NCBI GenBank assembly: GCA_037349315.1
Contig: JBAIAC010000133.1
Span: 124,001 to 188,000 of the forward strand
Reading direction: 5' to 3'
DNA: 64,000 bases
Source: Chelydra serpentina
Lineage: Eukaryota > Chordata > Testudines > Chelydridae
Below the pieces are notes generated by a model. That model was not told the DNA's origin, ran no database searches, and saw only the letters and a list, made by a program, of their open reading frames with translations. The translations under genes and the position numbers were made by a program. Below are positions 32,901 to 41,900 of this stretch, in pieces. The first letter of the stretch is position 1; every line of letters starts with the position of its first letter.

Positions 32901-35900
32901 TGCGGGATCCCAGTCCCGCTGCAGGGCTCTAGTCCAGACACCACAGCAGAGTCCAGCTTGCGGTGGGCTGGAGAGGGCTTTCCTTACCCGGGTCAGCCGA
33001 CTTCTCGTTGTTCATCCGCCAACACCAGACGGCAGCCCCAAGGCTTAGCACTAACAGGAAGAATGTCAGCACGATGTACCCCGGCTTCGAGAAGGACCCG
33101 TCTGCATCTGGAATTGCAGAGGCCGGAGGTTAGCGGCATCCCGCCAGGGCTTGTGGGTAATGAAGAGCCAGGGCTTAACGTCCCCTAGTCATCTTGCCGC
33201 GGGGCCTGAGCCAAAGGGGAACCTTCAGTGGCTGCGGCACAGACCCATGGTGAGAAGGGGACTTCAGACTACGCCCAGTAAGGCCATTTGCTTCCATGGG
33301 GGTGTTATCTGGTCACATGGTGCCTCTCTGAAGAGTAACCAGACCCAATGATGACCGAGCTGGATACAAGCCAACGACCCATTCGATACCCAAAGCCCCT
33401 GAGGCACACGGTCCCTTTCTACGCTGGGTAGCAAACGGGTCAGCGTTTCTTAGGGCAACTCCTCACGCCCCTCATCAGATCTGCGGCTTCCATCCCCGTA
33501 GCATCTGGGCAGCACTTGTGAACGTAGCATTGGGACACCGCAGTGAGGTAGAGAGCGGCGGGATCGCTCCTCATTTTTACAGACAGGGAAACTGAGGCAC
33601 GGGGAGGGGAAGTGGCTGGAGCTGGAAATAAAAGTGAGGTCTCTCAAGTCCCAAGCTGGTGACCTAACCACTAGACCGCACTCTCTCCCTGAAACCAAGC
33701 ATCAGGTGTTGCCATCAACACAGAGATGGGCCACAAACCCCTCACCTCCACTGCGGCAGATGCTCTGCAGGTCGAAGGCGACGCTCTTCTGATCCACGGG
33801 GTTGCTGACCGTGCAGGTGTAGGTGGCGTTCAGGGAGCTGGGCAGCAGAGACAGCTGGAGCATCCTGCCGTCAGGGGAGAGCTGGTGCCGACCCAGATCC
33901 AGCTCTTGGAGCGGGTTCCCTTTCCCCCAGGAGATGCTCACATTTCCTTTCCCCGAGCCCTGGCATTGCAGCGTGACGTTGCACCCCTCCAGGGTGCTGG
34001 CGAGCAGCTGGCTCCGGATCCGGGGCTCTGGCACCGGCTCTGTGTTCAAAGACAAGCGACACTCAGAGGAATCGGAGACGCTCCGGTCACCCGTGACAGC
34101 TGATCCCTGCTGCTCGGAGCCCTTCCCCCCCATTCACCCCGACCCCGGGCAGGTTGGACGTTCCAGAAGGGAAGAGCATGACTGAGCGATTCCTCGGAAC
34201 GCAGGAGACGGGCAACCGTAGGGCTGGTCTACAGGAGAAGGTGGGGTTGACTTAGCTACGTTGAGGTTGACTTAGCTACGAGAGGCGTCACTAAACCGCC
34301 CTAAGTCCCAGCATAGGCAGCGCTAGGTTGGTGGAAGAATTCTTCCGTTGACCTAGCTGCTACCTGCGTCTGGGAGAGACGGATTGACCACGGTGATGGA
34401 ACAAGCCCTTCCTTGGCTGTAGCCAGTGTTCTCAGCCACTGTCGAGTTTCCAGTGTAGACACGGCCTTAATCTCACATCAGCATCAGAGGAGAGGGAGAG
34501 GGCTGGCAAGGCCTGCTGTCCACACTGGGGAAACTGGGCTGAGTTTTCCTTTGTGTGTTCCTTCCTCCGGTCTATCACCAAACACAAAACGCCCAACCAA
34601 AGCCCCGGGGCTTTGACAACAGAGTCAAAGATACGGTCTCCCATGGAAATGCCTTTGTATCTCCGCGTCGACCTGCCATGGCTCGGTTCTCCCCCAGCAG
34701 CACCAGGCAGGAACTAGAGCTCCAAGGTGCTAGAATCATAGAATATCAGGGATGGAAGGGACCTTAGGAGGTCATCTAGTCCAACCCGCTGCTCAAAGCA
34801 GGACCAATCCCCAATTTTTGCCCCAGATCCCTAAATGGCCCCCTTAAGGATTGAACTCACAACCCTGGGTTTAGTAGGCCAATGCTCAAACCACCGAGCT
34901 ATCCCTCCCCCTCCGTCTATCTCATAAACACAGAACAAAAGGACAGTCGTCCCCCCCCCCGCCCCCAATGAGTCTGCCATCTCTTCCCTCCGTCTATCTC
35001 ACCCCCAAGGGCCTGACCCCGGCAATGGCAGTTTCGCTGATGACTCCAATGGGAGTGGGATCAGGACCCAAGTGCATGGGCTTTTGCAGCACGTCCAGAA
35101 AGTTGATCCATCCAGCCTCTTAGCGGGCCAAGGTGGGGGAAGCAGGTTTGAGAGCCCAGAAGCCCCCGCTGGGTGATTCCCCGCTGATAGATCCTTGTCT
35201 TTTTAAACCCCGGGAGGTGCAGCAGCTCCTGATCTCCCTGCAGCAGATGGTAGCTGGCCTCCTGCCTTGTCTATCGGGGATAGGGTGACCAGTTGTCCCG
35301 ATTTTATAGGGCCAGTCCAGATTTTGGGGTCTTTTTCTTATATAGGCTCCTATTACCCTCCACCCCCCGTCCCGATTGTTCACATTTGCTGTCTGGTCAC
35401 CCTAATCGGGGAGCCCTCGTAACCCCAACATCTGCTGGGATTGTAGGGCAACAAGTACGGCTGTGTCGTCCCAAGCGCTAGGTAAACAGTTCACCTCCTG
35501 TTCACCTGCGGACAGGGTGACGGGAGCCGTCCGGCTGCTCAGTCGACACAATGCCCTTGGGGTTGTTTAACGTCTCGTGCAAATAAAAGATAAAAAGAGG
35601 CAGGGGAGAATTTGACATGAAACGTACACACCCTGGACCTGTTTTATCCAAACAGCAAAACCCCCACCGCGCCCACGCCATCCCCGTGGAGCAGAATCTC
35701 TCTGCAGGACTCTGCGTTACCAGCCCCCAACCTTGGGGAAAAAATCACAAGTCGAGTCCCCTTCCCCCACCCAGTCCAGGAAGATGATTTTTAAGCCAGA
35801 GGTTTTTGAAGCCAAACCACCTTGCCATTGGCGTGACTGGTGGTACCATTTCAAGCTGCTCTCTGCAGCCAGGAGGATGAGAAATATTTTTCGGCAAGGA

Positions 35901-38900
35901 AAGCCGAGATTCTCATGCAGTCTCTGGATTCCGGCAGCTGGGGCTTGAAGAGCCGGACCAGCGAGGGGGAGAGCTGCGGTAACATTGTTTCACATTGTTT
36001 CCTGTGCTCAGCGTTGGGAGGGGGTGTTGTCGGAGGGGGCTGGTAGCTACAGGGGGGAGGGGAGAGGCCTGAAGTGGTGGGTTGGCTGAAGTTCTGACTT
36101 TGAGCATCCTGGGTAAAATTTAGGCACATGCAAGGAGCTAGGGCTGGGGTTATAGGCTGCTAAAACCTATATTGAATCTTAATTGGTGCATAGACCCTCT
36201 GCTGGCCCCTCTGCACAGGGGAACATTTCACCTCAAGTGCACAAAATCATTGGGCAGTGTGGCCTAGTGGATCGAGCACTGAACTGGGGCTCACAGGACT
36301 TGCGGTCTATTTCTGACTGCCACTGTCGTGCTGGGTGACCTAAGGCGTGTCCCTGCCCCGTGCCTCAGTTTCCCCATCTGTAGAATGGGGATAGTGCTAC
36401 TGACCTCTATTGTAAATTGCTTTGAAATCGACAAATGAAGAGAGTGAGGGATTATCATTACTATCAGAGCTTCAGCCATTGGGTACTCCTGGAAACGCCG
36501 TTCAATATCGATTTGTCGTCACTTACCATAGACGGTGAGGAGAAAGGCCCGATCCTCCACAGTTGCTGGTAGTATCTTAATCCGGGCCCCATAAACTCCG
36601 CTATCGCCCAGCTCCAGCGCCTTGATCCTCAGCGAGGTCTCGTTGTACATTTCTAGCCTCTGCTGAAATCTGTCGCTGGGATCAGGTCGCTCAAATTTCT
36701 TCCCATTGAAGTCAGCCAGCTGGATTGTCGCACCTGTCCCAGCACTGAAGCTCCATTCGATTTCTTTCACCTTTTTCCCAGGGGATAGATCCACAGACAG
36801 CACGACCGATCCTCCCAGAATCCCATTCACCTGGCGATGCGGAGTCGGTGCTTGGGCAATCAGGATATCTAAGGAAGAGGGCAAGGCAGAAACAGTTACA
36901 GCCTTCTAGTGTGTCACGAGATTAACAGAAAAGCAGCAGAATGGAGGCAAATTGAAACACGGTTTTTAGTTTGCTAAATTTCCCTTCCAGGCTGCATCTC
37001 TTTTAAAAATAACCTCCCCTCTGTGTGCTCTCGATAGCGCGTCAGGTTATGTCTACACTAGAGCCAGGGGGCAGGACTGCAGCAGACAGACATACCCGCG
37101 CTAGTTTCTAATCTAGCTAGCGCTGGTACTGGAGCAGCGTGGGCTAGCTCCCTGAGTACTCAGCGTCCCAGGCGGGCTTCCACCTCCCGTGGCGCTGCAG
37201 CTTCCCTGCTATTGGGACGTGGGCTAGCTAGATTCAAGCGGGTCCGTCTACACCTGCCGCAATCACACACCCTGAGGGCAGCGTAGACACACGCTGGGAA
37301 GGAAGGGAAACAGCTCCGTGACGCATGGCTAGAAAGGGTTAAACATCCGGTCAAATAAATAACCCTCATAAGACACGTGGGGAGATAATGTTTGTGGTTT
37401 TGTGTATTTACATCTGTATGAGTAGGGTGGACAATGTAATCAACAGTCCCTGTCTATGCTGTATTCCGATAATTCAGAGGTCCAAAGGGCATCCTATCAT
37501 TTAAATGAATTGTAAACACAGGATATCTCGGTATTCATCTCTCTGAAATGTACAGCGAATGGCCTTATGTATAGCTAAGTACCGGTGATGGACTTCCTTG
37601 AAAGTCATGCTAATTACCTTTTGAACTCCAACTTGTCAAAAGACATGAAATTGTATAAAAGATCCTTGAGTCCTGATTCTGTCATCTCAGATCTGCTTAG
37701 GCTTCATCAGGGGAAGTTTGAGTCGCAAGACTGCAATCCCAGTTATGCTGGTAGCCCTGAATGTGAGATTTGGACATTGGACGATGACCTATGGACTATT
37801 TCGGAAAGAACTCTTTGCACCTATGAAGCTCACCATTTCTGCTATGAATCTGAACCTCAATGAATTGAACTCATGTCTGTCTGTATATTGATCTTTTAAC
37901 CATTCTCTCTCTATCTTTTGCTTTTTAATAAATTTTAGTTTAGTTAATAAGAATTGGCTGTAGCGTGTATTTGGGTAAGATCTGGAACATTCATTAACCT
38001 GGGAGGTGATGTGTCCGATCCTTTGGGATTGGTAGAACCTTTTCTTTTATATGACGAAATAAGATTTACAGCAATTTTAATCAGATTTGACGTGGGTACC
38101 TGGAGGGAGGCCTGAGGCTGGATCACTCTCAGGGAACTGTGTTGCTTGGACTTCTGAGTTACCATTGAGGTAATAAAGAAACGGTTTTATGCTGGCTTGG
38201 TGAATCTGAGTATTGGAATATCCACCAGCTTTATGGGGACTGTCTGCCCTAGTCTTTGCAGTTCACCCTAATTGAGGGACCATAGCTGGCCCCCACTAGG
38301 ACCCCGCTCACAATCACACCCCCTGAGGGCAGCGTAGACACGCTGAGAAGGAAGGGAAACACCTCCCTGCGCCGAGGGCTTGCACAAGGCATGGTGCACC
38401 ACTTGAGTTCTCAGCATAGGGTTTCAGAGTGTGCTAAGTGGCGCTTATGCCCTCTATAGTGGCCCTTCGCGTGGGGTACGTGCACCCGGCATGAGTTTTG
38501 CCTGAGCCTGCAAATCCTTACTCAGGTGAATAGTCACGTAGGCCACAAAGGTGTTTAGGCTCCTGACTGCCCTCTAGACGTTTGGTGGCATTTAGGCTTC
38601 TATGATCTAGACCGTAGAACTTAGACTGTGAGCTCCTTGGCACAGCAGGATCCTGGTCCAGGAGTGGAGCTGGCAGGTGCCTCCGCAGAATGGATAATAA
38701 TTACAGCCCCATTGAGGTCAAGGGCTTGCAGGACTAGATCCACATGTGGAGACCAGTGGCGTACCCAGGTTTAGAGCACAGGCGGAGTGGAGCTAAAAAA
38801 AGGCACCGGGAGCAAAAAGTGTCGGGAGCAAAAAAAAATGCTCCACTCCGGCTGCGGCGCGGGAGCAAAAGACGTCGGAGCACAAAAAAGGCGCCGCTTC

Positions 38901-41900
38901 TGCTCAGTGGGGGAGCAGCCGCTCCCCTTCCTCCCCCCCAGCTACGCTACTGGTGGAGACCATTTGGTCAGGGTAATGTATTTCCCCCAGATCCAGCCTC
39001 CCGTTTGCGGGAAGACTTTCCCGTTGACAAGGAAACCGGCGAAGATTCTGAGCTCAGCTGTTTCTCTTTAGCCCACGTTCGTCAGGAGCGCTTCGGTCGA
39101 AAAGACTTGGAGCGGGAATCTCATCAGAACGACAGCCCCTGAGATTTCGGGAAGGGGCTCCCCATAAACACGGCCAAGTCACCTCGCTTTCCTCCTTTGC
39201 CCTAGTACCTGCAGAAAGATTGGCAGCAGCGAAGCAGCTGGTGAGCTGAGACCCCTTGCTGAGTAATAGTTCAGGGAGCGTGTCTACACGGCCATCATGC
39301 ACCATTCAAATACATTTTAGTTAGTGCTGGTCTGGTTGCGTGATCCTCTGCTAAAGCCTAGCCCCGAAATCACCTTGGAGGGAGGGAACATGAATGTTCT
39401 ATATTTTGTTTCTATAACAACAAATGCCAGCCTCGTTAAAAGCCAACTAAAGCCGGCTGAGAAATCTGATATTTCTCTGGGATTAGGCCACGGGATCCCC
39501 CCACCATCTGGTGCATTTGCAAAATGTGTTGACAGGCAAGGGTGCGCGGTGCAGGGGAGTTTCGCCCTGGTTGAAGAAGGATAGCGGGCCAGCTCAGATG
39601 TCTTTGCTGAGGAAAAGCCTTCCTTGGAGGCAGCTGGGGCATATCTCCACATGGTGTAGATTAGCATCACTTTATTGAAGTGAATAGCTGCCCGCCCCCC
39701 CTCCCAAAAGCACCAGCGGGTATCTGTCAGCACTGCTCCATCGATTGCTATGGGAATATTCTGATTTACAACAACAGAGACTCTGGCCCTGGATAAACAA
39801 TAGCTCACACCTAAGATCCCAAAGGGGTTTGCAAGCCAGATTGGCTAGCTCCTCGAAGCTACGCTCTAGCTCAGCCAGGAGTTATGAGCTGGAGGCAGGG
39901 GACTCTGGGTGAGGTTCCCAGGCTGTGCTCTGCAGCTCTCCATGTCAGAATGGTCCCTTCTGGGGTTAACAAAAACCATCTCTAGAAAGGGATCATTTCA
40001 CCCACCACCAAAATGCAGCCACCTCTGGGGTAGGAGAGGGCAGCTGTTTAATACCCAGGGGCCAGCCCTAGGCACCAGCCTAGCAAGCACATGCTTGGAG
40101 CGGCACATTGTAAGGGGCGGCATTCAGGCCAATCTGAGGGCGGCAAATTCCGCTCCGGCCTTTTTTTTTGCCTGGGGTGACAAAAAAGCCAGGGCCGGCC
40201 CTGTTAATACCACACCAGGGATTCCTCCAATCTGACTTTAAAAGCTGACCAGGTCTGTTCTCATCCAGCCCCGGGTGGAAGGGAAGGTGCCTGTAGGTTG
40301 CTGGCCTATCTCCCCAGCTCAGGAAAGGCTCCCACCAGACCCAGAGCCCTCTGCTCTTTCAGCCTTTATAGGCATCAGGTAGTCACCTGGCCCCTTCCCA
40401 GCTGGGTGTGATCACGCCGGCCCCCCAGGCCCAACTCCTGTTACCAAGAATCGAGGGGAAAGGGGGAGGGGAAAAAGGGAGGGGGGCAGACCAAGCGGAA
40501 AGGGGGAGGGCCAATGGGATGTGGCATTCATTGCAAGGGTTGCCCCAGTGGTTAGGGAAGCAGCTATGACCCGGGACGCCAGGCTTCCTGTGAGAGCTCT
40601 CTCACTGAAATCACAGGTGCCGAAATACCTTTGACAACATGGGCCTTCATTGCTCTGTGGCTCAGTTACCCCATCTGTAAAATGGGGACAGTCACACTGC
40701 TATGCTTCACAAGGGTCTGGTGAGGGCAAATCCATTAATGATTGTGGGGTGCCCAGATATTAAGGTGATTGGGGGCCATGAAAGTACCTAGGATTTATAG
40801 TTTTAACCCTGGAGCCCTGACTAAATTCCATCTTGGCTACAGTCTTGTTTCACATCCTCTTGGATAATGTTGCTGTGCGCTGTTAAAGAGCTGCCCTACC
40901 CCACCCCAGAGGTGGGCGAAATGATCTCTGGCTATAACGTGTTAAATCTTTGTGGCGAAAGGTGCCACGTTATTGAATTTAAACCTAGTCCCACAAGCCG
41001 GGATTTCCCATCTCTCGTCGCCAGTTTGGATGTGGAGAAGAAACAGCTGTGCCTATGTATTAAAGAAGATTAAATACCAACATCAGAGAGTTTTACTTCT
41101 TATAAACCTTCCCGCAGCCCACATTACAAGCTGCCTCTTTGCTTCGCTTTGTACACATCTCTGCAGAAGAAGTGCTCAGCATCCGTGGGGCTTTTGTTAT
41201 GCTGATCCTATTTGTCTGAGATTTCCTTTGATTTATTTTTTGTTATCTGTGCTTTAACACGCCTGCGGCTTTCCTGTGAGTTAGCTCCCCTTGCATGTCA
41301 CCTGTGTCAGGCTAGAAGGGTTCCGGTGATCGTACAGAGAGGAAGAGGCGCCTGGTGGTTAGGGTGCTAACCTGTGATGTCGGGTCCTGATTCAGGAAAG
41401 TCGCTAAGCACGTGCTAAAGGGTCAGATTTTCTCCAGAGCTCAGGGCCAGATGTCCCAGCACTCACAACTGGGGCTGGACTCTCCAGAGGGCACAGCGCC
41501 CCATGGCGATCCAACGTACGTATCTGACCATCTAGCCTCACTTGTGGGTATCGAGCCCTCTTGAAAATCCTGGTCTCTGGGTAAAATCCAAGTCCCACAC
41601 AGCTCCCATTGACTTGAACGGGGATCTGGGTTTCACCCAAGGCACTTCCCCGAATTGGGGCATTTGTCAGCGGTCAATGGGCAGCACAAAATGAGTTGGC
41701 TGTGGCTGGGGGCCGTTTGTCATGAATCCCCACCCAGGAAGGCAGACGAGGCCCCACAGCCCTAAATCAAGTTAATTTGCCTCATCAGCATTTCTTGGGA
41801 TAGTTCCACAACTTGAAAGCTCTGATCTGCCTGTACCAGGTACCTCTGTGGCCCCAGGTGTGTTTCTTCCACAACAAACAAAAATAACACGAATTAACCA

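Noticed and set aside
34733..34912. tRNA gene suggested by A- and B-box-like sequence
   Set aside because: The boxes belong to a tRNA-derived SINE with a CR1-like tail; no complete cloverleaf is present.
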